64,000 bases of DNA, taken from the NCBI RefSeq assembly GCF_010501095.1, contig NZ_QVMP01000010.1, forward strand, positions 33,488-97,487, in the 5' to 3' direction. Both the position numbers and the translations under genes were made by a program. This document shows positions 8,454 through 16,926 of the stretch, in pieces; position 1 is the stretch's first letter; each line of letters opens with the position of its first letter. The notes beneath the pieces are model-generated. The model saw only the letters and a program-made list of their open reading frames with translations. It was not told the origin of the DNA and made no database searches. Origin of the DNA: Dysgonomonas sp. 520 (GTDB lineage Bacteria; Bacteroidota; Bacteroidia; Bacteroidales; Dysgonomonadaceae).

Positions 8454-9059
8454 TTATTTACTTAGGTTTCTTAAATGTCTCACCAGAATTTCAGTAATCA
8501 CTGTCAATCTTAGGTTGATTAAGCTGTATGATAGTTGGAAATCAGGGTTGTCTTCCAATTTTTTATTCCTACGCACAAATTCATCTAAAGGGTCTGTGCC
8601 TGAGTAACCGTCAAAAACAACATCCTTCGCTTTTTTTATTTTCCTGACATTATCAGCAACATCATTCAATTCAGGGATGAGGGCGAAAGTTTCTACTATA
8701 ATGTCTAAATGCTTGTGGTCGAGCGAGAATGCCAGATCGTATTCTTTAATTAGGCTTAACCATCCCAATGCGATTCTTATTTTGTCGGGAGTCAACCCAT
8801 CTATCGGCTTATAATTAATGTCATACAAAGCGTCTTTAACGGCTGAGACAGTTCTGTTAAAATCATATTTTTCCTTTTCGTAATGATGGATAGCCATCGC
8901 CTCATCGCAATTTGTCACTAAACAAATTTCTTTTATTGACTTTGCCTTGAACAGATATATACATTTTTCAATATCTCCATCATTTTCGGTCAATAGCCGG
9001 GAGGCTTCAGAGATGGGAATTGGGATAGTTTTTCTTAGTTCTTTTATTTTTTCGGTCAT
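8454..9059 (-). CDS. Unknown protein with UBA/EF-Ts-like N-terminus
   Basis: I do not recognise this 201-residue protein as a whole. Residues 5-45 (LRKTIPIPISEASRLLTEND, then GDIEKCIYLFKAKSI) resemble the UBA-like N-terminal domain of elongation factor Ts (LRxxTGAG..CKxAL...GDxExAI..L). In EF-Ts that domain contacts EF-Tu. A second, weaker repeat of the pattern follows (VTNCDEAMAIHHYEKEKYDF). The rest is helical with no known catalytic motif. Contact with EF-Tu is speculation. The upstream flank is the repeat cluster at 9.09-9.55 kb. Confidence 0.6.
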   Translation of the reverse strand: MTEKIKELRKTIPIPISEASRLLTENDGDIEKCIYLFKAKSIKEICLVTNCDEAMAIHHYEKEKYDFNRTVSAVKDALYDINYKPIDGLTPDKIRIALGWLSLIKEYDLAFSLDHKHLDIIVETFALIPELNDVADNVRKIKKAKDVVFDGYSGTDPLDEFVRRNKKLEDNPDFQLSYSLINLRLTVITEILVRHLRNLSK

Positions 9060-9098
9060 TTTTTTTTAATACAGCTAAAAGCCTTATTAATTTACGCC

Positions 9099-9205
9099 AA
9101 TCGGTAGTTGAATATACCTCTCCTTAACCCTCTCCAAAAGAGAGGGAATACCCCCTTCTTGCTTTAGGGGGAGGATGGGTAGGTAGGGGGATTCAACTAC
9201 CGATT
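9099..9205. repeat. Palindromic element with 15-bp perfect arms
   Basis: AATCGGTAGTTGAAT at 9099-9113 is perfectly inverted at 9191-9205. The interior has a CCCTCTCC/GAGAGGG hairpin and a CCCCCTTC/TAGGGGGA hairpin. It looks like a small non-autonomous dispersed repeat. Confidence 0.7.
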
Positions 9206-9409
9206 CTCATTATTTATATTGTTTTATTTTCAATTTTAGCCTGTTTTATATTTTAACAAAAATAAGATTTATTAGTTGAACGAAAAACAATTATGAGTAA
9301 AAAGCGGATAAAGTCCCCAAAAAGAATAAATGAGGAGTAGCGGTTTTTGAGTATTGTATTCGGAAATATTTTTCTTTGCCATAAAGAATATAAATAATGC
9401 CAAGTCGTT

Positions 9410-9504
9410 GTAGGGGCAGGCTTCTAGTTTGCCCGAAAGTTGGGGCGTAAAATTTTACGCCCGAAAAGAAAAATATATACGGGCGAATGTTTATTCGCCC
9501 CTAC
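9410..9504. repeat. GTAGGGGC...GCCCCTAC palindromic element
   Basis: The ends GTAGGGGC (9410-9417) and GCCCCTAC (9497-9504) are inverted. The interior holds further inverted copies of the hexamer GGGCGT/ACGCCC and of CGGGCGAAT. It is typical of dispersed repeats in this phylum. Confidence 0.7.
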
Positions 9505-9639
9505 GAAATATCGAAAATAATCCAACATTTCTCAGCTACCGATTGGCGCAAGTAATTACCAGTTTCTTGCTGATTACCCTTAGAACGGTTGAAATAAAGA
9601 TACACTGATTGTTATTCGCTAGATTCCGTACTTTGCTGT

Positions 9640-10005
9640 TCAAATAAAACTTTTCCTGCTCTCCATTATTTGGGGCATATATTCCGCCGCCCAGTCAACA
9701 AGAGCCTGTATGTGAGGTATCAGTCCCTCTCCTGTCTCGGTCAGAGTATATTCAACGCGTGGCGGAACTTCCGCATATACTTTCCTTGAAACCAAACCGT
9801 CTGCCTCCAATGATTTTAGAGTTACGGTCAGCATGCGTTGCGAAATGTCCCGTATATTCTTATGTAGATCACTAAAACGAAGGGTGCCTTTCTCACGAAG
9901 CATAATTAATACGAGTATCGACCATTTGTCGCCAAGCCTGCATAAGACATTTCGAACAGGACAATTTTCTAATGTTTGAAATTCTATAATTTTTTTTTCT
10001 TTCAT
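9640..10005 (-). CDS. HxlR-family transcriptional regulator
   Basis: This 121-residue winged-helix protein has the HxlR signature CPVRNVLCRLGDKWSILVL followed by LRFSDLHKNIRDISQRMLT and a wing region. Cys15 sits at the conserved position used for thiol or electrophile sensing in some HxlR proteins (for example HypR or YodB). Cys22 is nearby. It is divergent from a DJ-1-like gene across a 153-bp gap that carries two similar palindromic sites, so it probably represses itself and that gene. Confidence 0.88.
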   Translation of the reverse strand: MKEKKIIEFQTLENCPVRNVLCRLGDKWSILVLIMLREKGTLRFSDLHKNIRDISQRMLTVTLKSLEADGLVSRKVYAEVPPRVEYTLTETGEGLIPHIQALVDWAAEYMPQIMESRKSFI

Positions 10006-10026
10006 ATTCTGTTGTGTATGAGCAAT

Positions 10027-10044
10027 ACTTACAAAACTGTAAGT
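10027..10044. promoter_or_regulatory. Candidate HxlR operator 1
   Basis: ACTTAC-N6-GTAAGT is a perfect inverted repeat between the divergent genes, in the 5' region of the HxlR gene. A related site lies at 10115-10131. Confidence 0.55.
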
Positions 10045-10069
10045 GCCTGAGTTTTATGTTCGTTCTTGT

Positions 10070-10097
10070 TTTGTTGATGTTGAATGTCTACTTTTGC
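10070..10097 (+). promoter_or_regulatory. Promoter of DJ-1-like gene
   Basis: TACTTTTG (10090-10097) is a perfect -7 box, with TTTG at 10070-10073 as a possible -33 element. On the other strand, TATTTTTG at 10110-10103 would serve the divergent HxlR gene, so the two promoters overlap. Confidence 0.55.
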
Positions 10098-10114
10098 TAT
10101 ACAAAAATAAGAAA

Positions 10115-10131
10115 CTTACTCAAAGTAACTA
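10115..10131. promoter_or_regulatory. Candidate HxlR operator 2
   Basis: ACTTAC-N5-GTAACT resembles the site at 10027-10044 and lies just downstream of the predicted DJ-1-like promoter, where a bound repressor would block transcription. Confidence 0.45.
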
Positions 10132-10158
10132 TTGTAAAACATTAAATTATTTAAGATT

Positions 10159-10686
10159 ATGGCAAAAAAAGTAGCGGTTTTGGCAGTGAACCCTGTGAAT
10201 GGATTTGGCTTGTTCCAATATTTGGAAGCATTTTTCGAGAATGGCATTTCGTATAAAACCTTTGCGGTGGCAGACACAAAAGAGATTAAAACAAATTCGG
10301 GTGTAACTCTTATTGTAGATGATGTGATTGCAAGCCTGAAGGGGCATGAGGACGAATACGATGCGTTGGTGTTTGGCTGTGGCGATGCTATCCCTAAATT
10401 TGGCGAAAATGCAGGAGAGCAATATAATCAGGATATGTTGTCGCTAATAAAATCTTTTTCGGAAAAAGGTAAAATATTAATCGGGCACTGTGCGGCAGGA
10501 ATGATGTTCGACAGTGTAGGTGCTGTGGATGGCAAAAAAATAGCTGCACACCCATTGGCTAAATCGGCAATAAAAAATGCTGTTGTTTCGGACGAAAAGT
10601 TTGAAGTGGACGGAAACGTTTATACCGCTCAAACGGAAAACACTATCTGGATGATGATGCCGGAAGTTCTGAGTGCGTTGAAATAA
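10159..10686 (+). CDS. DJ-1/PfpI-superfamily protein
   Basis: This 175-residue protein has a DJ-1/PfpI fold pattern. The nucleophile elbow reads ILIGHCAAGMMFDSV, giving Cys111 as the candidate catalytic residue, followed by a KKIAAHPLAK strand. A second cysteine sits in VFGCGDAIP (C74). Members act as glyoxalases, chaperones or amidases, and the activity cannot be fixed here. Divergence from a cysteine-bearing HxlR regulator suggests a role against electrophiles or thiol stress. Confidence 0.75.
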   Translation: MAKKVAVLAVNPVNGFGLFQYLEAFFENGISYKTFAVADTKEIKTNSGVTLIVDDVIASLKGHEDEYDALVFGCGDAIPKFGENAGEQYNQDMLSLIKSFSEKGKILIGHCAAGMMFDSVGAVDGKKIAAHPLAKSAIKNAVVSDEKFEVDGNVYTAQTENTIWMMMPEVLSALK

Positions 10687-10709
10687 AAGCGTAATGTTTA
10701 AAAGTAAGA

Positions 10710-10890
10710 GGAGGTGTCCCAGAAGTAAGATTACACTATCAAAGTGTTACTCATCTTTGTCATTGAGTCGCCTTCGCTCCTCGAACGTTGTCATTCTGAG
10801 TGTAACGAAGAATCTCTATTCTTAAAAACAGATCCTTCACTCTGTTCAGGATGACAAAAAGATACCAAAATTTACTTTTGGGACACCTCC
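10710..10890. repeat. Nested inverted-repeat element, copy 2
   Basis: The outer arms are GGAGGTGTCCCAGAAGTAA (10710-10728) and its inverse at 10872-10890, with one mismatch. Inside is a GTCATTCTGAG...GATGACA core at about 10789-10856. The element separates the convergent DJ-1-like and thrC genes and may end both transcripts. Confidence 0.75.
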
Positions 10891-10897
10891 TTTATGT

Positions 10898-12196
10898 TTA
10901 CTTCAACAATTCAGCTTTGAAATCGTCGAAATTCTTACTCAAACCGATGCTTTTCTTTTCGCCTTTCATAAATTCTTTCAACGGCTGAGGAATTTCAATT
11001 TCCTTTTTAACGATGGATTCCACAGTGTCCAAGAATTTGGTTGGGTGAGCCGTTTCGAGGAATATTCCAACCTCATCGTCCCTCAATCCGTCTTCAAGGG
11101 CAGCATACCCACATGCTCCATGAGGGTCGAGCAAATAACCCGTACGATCGTAAGTGTAACCAACTATGTTTGTTATGGCTTCATCCATAAAACGATATCC
11201 TTCTATGTCTTCTGTTATAGCTTTATGCGAGTGGTTGTACAAATCCAATATCCGTGCAAAATTGCTGGGATCGCCTACGTCCATAGCATTAGCCAAGGTG
11301 TGTACAGATGGACGAGGATTGTATTTTCCTGTTTCCAGATATTCAAAGAAAACATCGTTGGCATTGTTGGCAGCAATGAAACGTTCAACAGGCAGTCCCA
11401 TGCGTTTGGCAATCAGTCCGGCAGTCAGGTTGCCGAAGTTACCGCTCGGAACACAAAATACCACATTCTTAGCTTTGCCTTGTTTTTTCAGTTGGGCATA
11501 AGCATGGAAGTAGTAAAATGCCTGAGGCAGAAAACGTGCTATATTGATAGAATTTGCCGATGTCAGGTTCAGTTTCTCGTTCAGTTCTTTATCCAGAAAG
11601 GCGGTTTTTACAAGAGCCTGGCAATCGTCGAATGTTCCGTCAATCTCCAGAGCTGTAATGTTTTGCCCCAATGTTGTAAACTGACATTCCTGAATTTCAC
11701 TTACTTTTCCTTTCGGGTAAAGTACATAAACATGAATTCCTTTCACACCGAGAAATCCGTTGGCAACAGCACTGCCTGTGTCTCCGGATGTTGCAACAAG
11801 TACCTTGACGTCCGTTTGTCCTTGTTTCTTAATGAAATAGCCTAACAAACGAGCCATGAATCGCGCTCCTACATCTTTGAAAGCCAGCGTCGGTCCATGA
11901 TAAAGTTCAAGGCTGTATATGTTGTCGTTTATATGAACCAGAGGGGTGTCGAAACTAAGTGTATCGTACACAATCTGTTTCAACGTATCGGCTTCAATAT
12001 CTTCACCGAAGAATGCGTCAGCAACCGTATAAGCAATTTCCTGAAAACTAAGTGTATCTATTTTGTCGAAAAAATCTTGAGGCAATTGTTTGATCTTTTC
12101 AGGCATGTAAAGACCTTTGTCGGGCGCCAATCCTTTCACTACTGCTTCTTGAAGGCTAACGTCCGGTGCTTGTTTGTTTGTACTGTAATATTTCAT
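10898..12196 (-). CDS. thrC: Threonine synthase
   Basis: This 432-residue PLP enzyme converts O-phosphohomoserine to threonine. The PLP lysine is K107 in TLAFKDVGARF, and SGDTGSA and SGNFGN loops follow. Length and the N-terminal YYSTN start match the long (class I) ThrC form. It is the last gene of a minus-strand thr operon and lies 11 bp after the PGM-like kinase gene. Confidence 0.95.
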   Translation of the reverse strand: MKYYSTNKQAPDVSLQEAVVKGLAPDKGLYMPEKIKQLPQDFFDKIDTLSFQEIAYTVADAFFGEDIEADTLKQIVYDTLSFDTPLVHINDNIYSLELYHGPTLAFKDVGARFMARLLGYFIKKQGQTDVKVLVATSGDTGSAVANGFLGVKGIHVYVLYPKGKVSEIQECQFTTLGQNITALEIDGTFDDCQALVKTAFLDKELNEKLNLTSANSINIARFLPQAFYYFHAYAQLKKQGKAKNVVFCVPSGNFGNLTAGLIAKRMGLPVERFIAANNANDVFFEYLETGKYNPRPSVHTLANAMDVGDPSNFARILDLYNHSHKAITEDIEGYRFMDEAITNIVGYTYDRTGYLLDPHGACGYAALEDGLRDDEVGIFLETAHPTKFLDTVESIVKKEIEIPQPLKEFMKGEKKSIGLSKNFDDFKAELLK

Positions 12197-12207
12197 ATCT
12201 GTAGTTT

Positions 12208-13425
12208 TTATTTATTGCTGAACAATGTTTCCATAAACTCACGCCCTTTTATCAGTCCGTATGCACCTTTTTCTGCGGCAAACTCATCGTACACTTGCAC
12301 GCTATCGGCGTTTGCTTCGTCGTTTGTGCGATAAATAATGAAAGGTACCGGTTTGCTGGTATGAGTTTTCAGATCGCATGGGGTGGGGTGGTCGGGCAAA
12401 ATTGCAATCGTTACAGGTTCGTCCCAATCCTTTACAGTTTCGTATATCGTTTTCACCACACGATTGTCAAGATATTCTATTGTCTTTATTTTCAGGTCAT
12501 AATCTCCCTCGTGACCGGCTTCGTCGCTGGCTTCGATGTGGAGATATACAAAATTATCCTCTTTCAGTGCATCAATGGCAGCTTGAGCTTTGCCTTCATA
12601 GTTGGTGTCGTACAACCCTGTTGCACCTTCTACGTGAATAAGTTTCAGTCCTGCATATTTTCCGATTCCCATAATCAAGTCTACGGCCGAAATAACGGAG
12701 CCTGATTTTATTCCGAAAAGTTCTTGTAAACTTTGCATTTGAGGCCTGTAACCGGGCGACCAAGGCCAAATGCTATTGGCAGGGTCTTTTCCCTCGGCAA
12801 TACGTTTCTTGTTGACAGGATGATCTTTCAACAGTTCTTGAGATTTCAGTATCAAGTCGTTCAAATAAGCAGCAGTTTCTTCTGCATCCTGAGTTGTCGC
12901 TTTTATCAGTACATCTTTGAACGGAGTACCCGGAACATCGTGCGGAGCTGTGCAGTCGAGGTTTTTATTGCCGCCTTTCAGTTTCAATAAATGACGATAC
13001 GAAACTCCCGGATAGAAGCTTGCCTTTCCGTCATTCAGTTCCTTATCCAAAAACAAGATAAGTTCTTTTGCTTCTTCGCTCGATATATGTCCTGCCGAGT
13101 GGTTTTTTATTTTTCCGTCTTCCACACAAATCAGGTTGCAGCGCATAGCCATCTCATTCGGTTCTATATCTACATCCATGCTTGCGGCTTCGAGAGATCC
13201 ACGCCCTTCGAAAACCTTGGGCACATCATAGCCCAGAACAGAAAGATTTGCAATCTCGCTTCCCGGCTTAAATCCGGCGGGAATGGTGTCCAAAATCCCG
13301 TTCTTGCCTTTTGCAGCCAGCATATCTATGTATGGCTTGTTTGCCACTTGCAAAGGGGTTTTTCCTCCCAGTGCTTTTATCGGCTCATCTGCCATGCCAT
13401 CACCTAAAACTATTATATATTTCAT
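12208..13425 (-). CDS. PGM-like (ApgM) protein, probable homoserine kinase
   Basis: This 405-residue member of the cofactor-independent phosphoglycerate mutase/alkaline phosphatase superfamily opens with MKYIIVLGDGMADEP (metal-binding Asp) and has GSEIANLSVLGYD with the catalytic serine. It sits between thrA and thrC, exactly where homoserine kinase is needed, and no classical thrB is present. In Bacteroides this thr-operon paralogue has been proposed to phosphorylate homoserine. The operon position supports that, but mutase activity cannot be excluded from sequence. Confidence 0.8.
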   Translation of the reverse strand: MKYIIVLGDGMADEPIKALGGKTPLQVANKPYIDMLAAKGKNGILDTIPAGFKPGSEIANLSVLGYDVPKVFEGRGSLEAASMDVDIEPNEMAMRCNLICVEDGKIKNHSAGHISSEEAKELILFLDKELNDGKASFYPGVSYRHLLKLKGGNKNLDCTAPHDVPGTPFKDVLIKATTQDAEETAAYLNDLILKSQELLKDHPVNKKRIAEGKDPANSIWPWSPGYRPQMQSLQELFGIKSGSVISAVDLIMGIGKYAGLKLIHVEGATGLYDTNYEGKAQAAIDALKEDNFVYLHIEASDEAGHEGDYDLKIKTIEYLDNRVVKTIYETVKDWDEPVTIAILPDHPTPCDLKTHTSKPVPFIIYRTNDEANADSVQVYDEFAAEKGAYGLIKGREFMETLFSNK

Positions 13426-13462
13426 TAAATTAAAAAATTAAGAATGAAAAACTAAAAATATG

Positions 13463-13506
13463 GCACACAGTTTTTTACGTCTGTCGTATCAGTGTTTTCT
13501 GTGTGC
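13463..13506 (-). other. Hairpin in the thrA-PGM intercistronic gap
   Basis: The 149-bp gap between thrA and the PGM-like gene holds GCACACAG (13463-13470) inverted as CTGTGTGC (13499-13506). No U-tract follows, so it is more likely an RNA processing or stability element than a terminator. Confidence 0.35.
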
Positions 13507-13574
13507 AAATATCTTCGAAACACTTGGTTTCCACAATTTTTGTTTTGTATCTCCTCCCCACTCGTAACTGGGAA

Positions 13575-16013
13575 TTATCTCACATTAGCGATACTGATAA
13601 TATCGGCAAATACGCCCGCCGCCGTAACACTGGCTCCTGCTCCGTAGCCTTTTATTATCATCGGATATTCGTTGTATCGTTCTGTCGTTATCTGGATAAT
13701 ATTATTGCTGCCCTCCAAATCGTAGAAAGGATGTGTAGACGGAATTTCCTGCAAACCGACTTCGCATTTTCCGGCTTCATATTTTGCCACAAAGCGCAAT
13801 TTTTTATTTTCCGATTCCAGCTTTTGACGCAGGGTTTCAAATTCTTCATCCAATTCGTTGATCGTTGCCCAAAACTCTTCTAATGTTCCATCAAAATATT
13901 TTGGGGGTACGAACAAACGTTTCTCCACATCTTCCTGATTTACTACGTAACCCGCTTCACGAACAAGAATCACCAACTTGCGCACTACATCCGTTCCGCT
14001 CAGGTCGATACGTGGGTCAGGTTCTGCAAAACCTGCTTTCTCTGCCATCATTATAGCTTGGCTGAAAGGTATATCTTTGCTTATTGTATTGAATATGAAG
14101 TTTAATGTTCCTGAAAGAACTGCTTCCAATTTTATGATTTTATCTCCCGAATTTATCAAGGAGTTCATTGTATTTATAATAGGCAATCCCGCACCAACAT
14201 TTGTCTCGAAAAGGAATTTTACATTTCTCTCCCTCGAAATCTCTTTCAGTTTAGCATAATTTTCGTAGGCGGAGGATGCTGCCACCTTGTTTGCCGTGAC
14301 CACAGAAATGTTTTTAGACAACAAGTCCTCATACAGTCCGGCTATGCTTTCGTTGGCGGTGCAGTCAACAAAAGTAGCATTGAAGATATTCATATCCAGA
14401 ATGTTGTGCAGCAATTTGTCCGGCGAACTGGGAACCCCTTTTTCGTCAAGGTCGTTTTTATAGTTTTCAAGGTTCAAGCCTTCTCTGCAAAATATGGCTT
14501 TTCTTCCTCTTGCAATTCCTACTACATTCAGTTTCAGTGCATATTGTTCTATCAGCTTAGGCTGTTGCTGTCTTATTTGCTCTATCAAATTTCCCCCGAC
14601 AGTACCGATACCCACAATAAACAGGTTAAGTACCTTGTATTGAGACAAAAAGAACGAGTCGTGCAAAGAGTTAAGAGCCTTGCGCAAATGTTGCTTCTTT
14701 ATTACAAACGAAATATTCACTTCCGAAGCTCCCTGCGCACAAGCAACCACACTGATGCCGCTTTTTCCTAGTGTAGAGAACAAGCGTCCCGCTATGCCGG
14801 GAGTATACTTCATGTTTTCTCCAACAACGGAAACCGTGGCCAGATCTTGCTCCCGCAGCACCCTGTTGATGCTTCCCAGAGAAATATCGTGAGCAAACTC
14901 ATCTTCCAAAGCCTTCACGGCCAAATCTGCATCCGCAGTGCGCACCCCGATAGATGTGCTGTTTTCGGAAGAAGCCTGTGATACAAGAAAAACACTTACG
15001 CCACAGTTTGCCAATGCCCTAAATATGCGATAGTTAACCCCGATTATACCCACCATGCCAAGTCCTTGCAGAGTGAGCAGGCAAGTGTCGTCGATAGAAG
15101 AAATGCCGGAAATAACCGAGCGTTTTTTTCTGTCCGGATTTTTTTCCTTCGTAATATATGTACCCGGAGCATCCGGATTGAATGTGTTTTTTATATGGAT
15201 CGGTATATTTTTGTGATAAACCGGGAAAATTGTTGGCGGATATATGATCTTGGCACCAAAATTACACAATTCGGTAGCCTCCGTGTATGTCAGGTAATCT
15301 ATTACGTATGCCGTATTTATGATTTGAGGGTCGGCTGTCATAAAGCCATCCACGTTTGTCCATAGTTCCAGAACATCAGCGTTTAAGGCTGAGGCAAAAA
15401 TAGCAGCCGTATAATCAGACCCTCCACGACCCAGATTTGTGATTTCATCTTTGTGCTTGCAACTCGAAATAAATCCGGGAGCAATCACCTTACCTTCCGA
15501 ATTTTCGAAAGCAGACTTTATTAATCTGCTCGATAGTTCCAAATCGGGGATATGTTTGTCGAAAGAGGCTTCTGTTTTAATTAGTTGTGTGGAATCGAGC
15601 AATAAAAAATCGTTGAAAACTTCGCCGACGATGAGGCTCGACAGCCGTTCGCCGTAACTGACAATCTTGTCGGATGTGCGTGGCGACAGGTCGTTGATAA
15701 GAAATACACCTTTAAAGATATTTCCCAATTCTTCGAATAAGGCATCTATCTTTATTTCAAGCTCGTAATTTTTGTCTAAGCCTAGTCCTTCAATTATGTC
15801 AAGATGGTATTTTACAATAGACTGAAACTCTTCGTTGTAACCCGGGTTTCCTATTGCTGCAAGTTCTGAGGTATGAAGCAACCTGTCCGTTATCCCCTCG
15901 AATGCCGATATGACCAACACTACCGGGCCGGACTCTTTTTCAACGATGTTTTTTACATTAAGAATGTTTTTTGCGGAACCAAGCGATGTGCCGCCGAACT
16001 TCATTACCTTCAT
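13575..16013 (-). CDS. thrA: Bifunctional aspartokinase/homoserine dehydrogenase
   Basis: This 812-residue fusion catalyses the first and third steps from aspartate to homoserine. The N-terminal kinase begins MKVMKFGGTSLGS. A regulatory ACT pair lies at roughly 310-450, and the dehydrogenase starts at about residue 465 (LFIVGIGTVGGNLIEQI) with NAD(P)-binding and catalytic lysine motifs later. It leads the thr operon. A promoter box at 16193-16200 gives a leader of about 170 nt holding a short reading frame and hairpins, so attenuation is possible. Confidence 0.95.
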   Translation of the reverse strand: MKVMKFGGTSLGSAKNILNVKNIVEKESGPVVLVISAFEGITDRLLHTSELAAIGNPGYNEEFQSIVKYHLDIIEGLGLDKNYELEIKIDALFEELGNIFKGVFLINDLSPRTSDKIVSYGERLSSLIVGEVFNDFLLLDSTQLIKTEASFDKHIPDLELSSRLIKSAFENSEGKVIAPGFISSCKHKDEITNLGRGGSDYTAAIFASALNADVLELWTNVDGFMTADPQIINTAYVIDYLTYTEATELCNFGAKIIYPPTIFPVYHKNIPIHIKNTFNPDAPGTYITKEKNPDRKKRSVISGISSIDDTCLLTLQGLGMVGIIGVNYRIFRALANCGVSVFLVSQASSENSTSIGVRTADADLAVKALEDEFAHDISLGSINRVLREQDLATVSVVGENMKYTPGIAGRLFSTLGKSGISVVACAQGASEVNISFVIKKQHLRKALNSLHDSFFLSQYKVLNLFIVGIGTVGGNLIEQIRQQQPKLIEQYALKLNVVGIARGRKAIFCREGLNLENYKNDLDEKGVPSSPDKLLHNILDMNIFNATFVDCTANESIAGLYEDLLSKNISVVTANKVAASSAYENYAKLKEISRERNVKFLFETNVGAGLPIINTMNSLINSGDKIIKLEAVLSGTLNFIFNTISKDIPFSQAIMMAEKAGFAEPDPRIDLSGTDVVRKLVILVREAGYVVNQEDVEKRLFVPPKYFDGTLEEFWATINELDEEFETLRQKLESENKKLRFVAKYEAGKCEVGLQEIPSTHPFYDLEGSNNIIQITTERYNEYPMIIKGYGAGASVTAAGVFADIISIANVR

Positions 16014-16091
16014 CTATAATAACTGATAAGATTTAATGATGATTTCTATACTATAACTTGCTGAGGCTGTTTTGCTTACCAAAGCAATGAA

Positions 16092-16106
16092 AAGGTCTGA
16101 AACCTT
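16092..16106 (+). repeat. AAGGT-N5-ACCTT hairpin motif, thrA leader copy
   Basis: AAGGTCTGAAACCTT lies in the thrA 5' region and is preceded by ATGAA, as is the copy at 38299-38313. It is one of four related sites in the window. Confidence 0.55.
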
Positions 16107-16127
16107 GTCTGTTTTTTATGAGAATTT

Positions 16128-16187
16128 TCAAAGAATTGCAAAAGTCAATATGTAAGCTGTTTTGTAAATTCGATGAAATATTGTCAT
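16128..16187 (-). CDS. Possible 19-residue thr leader peptide
   Basis: The frame reads MTIFHRIYKTAYILTFAIL, with three Thr and four Ile. It starts at the predicted transcription start of the thrA promoter and ends upstream of the AAGGT-N5-ACCTT hairpin. Enterobacterial thr leaders are also rich in Thr and Ile. The enrichment is modest and could be chance. If real it would be translated without a leader. Confidence 0.25.
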   Translation of the reverse strand: MTIFHRIYKTAYILTFAIL

Positions 16188-16192
16188 TTTCA

Positions 16193-16200
16193 CAAAAGTA
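16193..16200 (-). promoter_or_regulatory. Promoter -7 box for thrA operon
   Basis: On the minus strand this reads TACTTTTG, a perfect TAnnTTTG box, about 180 bp before the thrA ATG. Confidence 0.55.
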
Positions 16201-16217
16201 TAACATTAAAATGACAC

Positions 16218-16826
16218 TTACAATATCAATTCGCCTTTTCCTTGTCTTACAATCACAGGTTCGTCTCCCGTGCAGTCTACTATCGTGGAGGCTTCTACCC
16301 CTCCATATCCCCCGTCGACAATAATATTGATAGAGTCTTTATATTTTTCATAAATCAATTCGGGGTCGGTAGAATATTCTATCACCTCATCGTCGTCTTT
16401 AAGCGAGGTGGTCAGGATAGGTGAACCTAAGCTGTTTACCAACTCTCTTATAATATTGTTGTCGGGAACACGAATTCCCACAGATTTTCTGTTTTTGTAT
16501 ATTTTAGGCAATTCGGAGGTGGTGTTCAGTATGAATGTGAAAGGACCCGGCAAGTTCTTCTTCATCAGCTTGAAAGTGGCATTGTCGACCTTGGCATATT
16601 CACTGATGTTGCTGAGGTCGTAGCAAATGATTGACAAATTATTCTTATCGGGGTTTATGCCTTTTATTTTGCATATTCGCTCCACAGCCTTTACGTTCAG
16701 CGCATCACAGCCCATGGCGTATACCGTGTCGGTGGGGTAAATAATAAGTCCTCCGTCGTACAGAACATTTACAACTTTATCAATTTCTTTCTGACTGGGA
16801 TTGTCCGGATATATTTTAACTAACAT
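16218..16826 (-). CDS. Threonylcarbamoyl-AMP synthase, YrdC/Sua5 family
   Basis: This 202-residue YrdC-domain protein makes L-threonylcarbamoyl-AMP for the t6A modification of tRNAs that read ANN codons. The core motifs are YPTDTVYAMGCDA near the N-terminus, KxK-type KIKGINPDKN, LPGPFTFIL and VGIRVPDN. A longer in-frame start at 16856 would overlap the predicted -7 promoter box at 16854-16861, so the start MLVKIYPDNPSQ at 16826 was chosen. The C-terminus VIVRQGKGEL fits TsaC-type (short) proteins. Confidence 0.9.
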   Translation of the reverse strand: MLVKIYPDNPSQKEIDKVVNVLYDGGLIIYPTDTVYAMGCDALNVKAVERICKIKGINPDKNNLSIICYDLSNISEYAKVDNATFKLMKKNLPGPFTFILNTTSELPKIYKNRKSVGIRVPDNNIIRELVNSLGSPILTTSLKDDDEVIEYSTDPELIYEKYKDSINIIVDGGYGGVEASTIVDCTGDEPVIVRQGKGELIL

Positions 16827-16853
16827 GATACTCAACGATTTTAAGATAGATTG

Positions 16854-16861
16854 CAAATGTA
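16854..16861 (-). promoter_or_regulatory. Promoter -7 box for the YrdC-family gene
   Basis: The minus-strand reading is TACATTTG. The implied transcription start near 16847 lies inside the longer open frame and decides the shorter start. Confidence 0.55.
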
Positions 16862-16926
16862 GTGAAGCTAGAGCAAAAAAAGATAAAAAAAGAGATATTT
16901 ATCGGGATTATTGATTTTTTATCTGC

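Larger units (their letters stand above)
9095..9548. repeat. Outer inverted repeat of composite repeat cluster
   Basis: CGCCAATCGGTAGTTGA (9095-9111) is matched in inverse at 9532-9548 with one mismatch. Between them sit two smaller palindromic elements (9099-9205 and 9410-9504) and no gene. The same arm sequence recurs at 28639-28651 and 29199-29211. The whole 9060-9639 gap is made of this repeat material. Confidence 0.65.
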
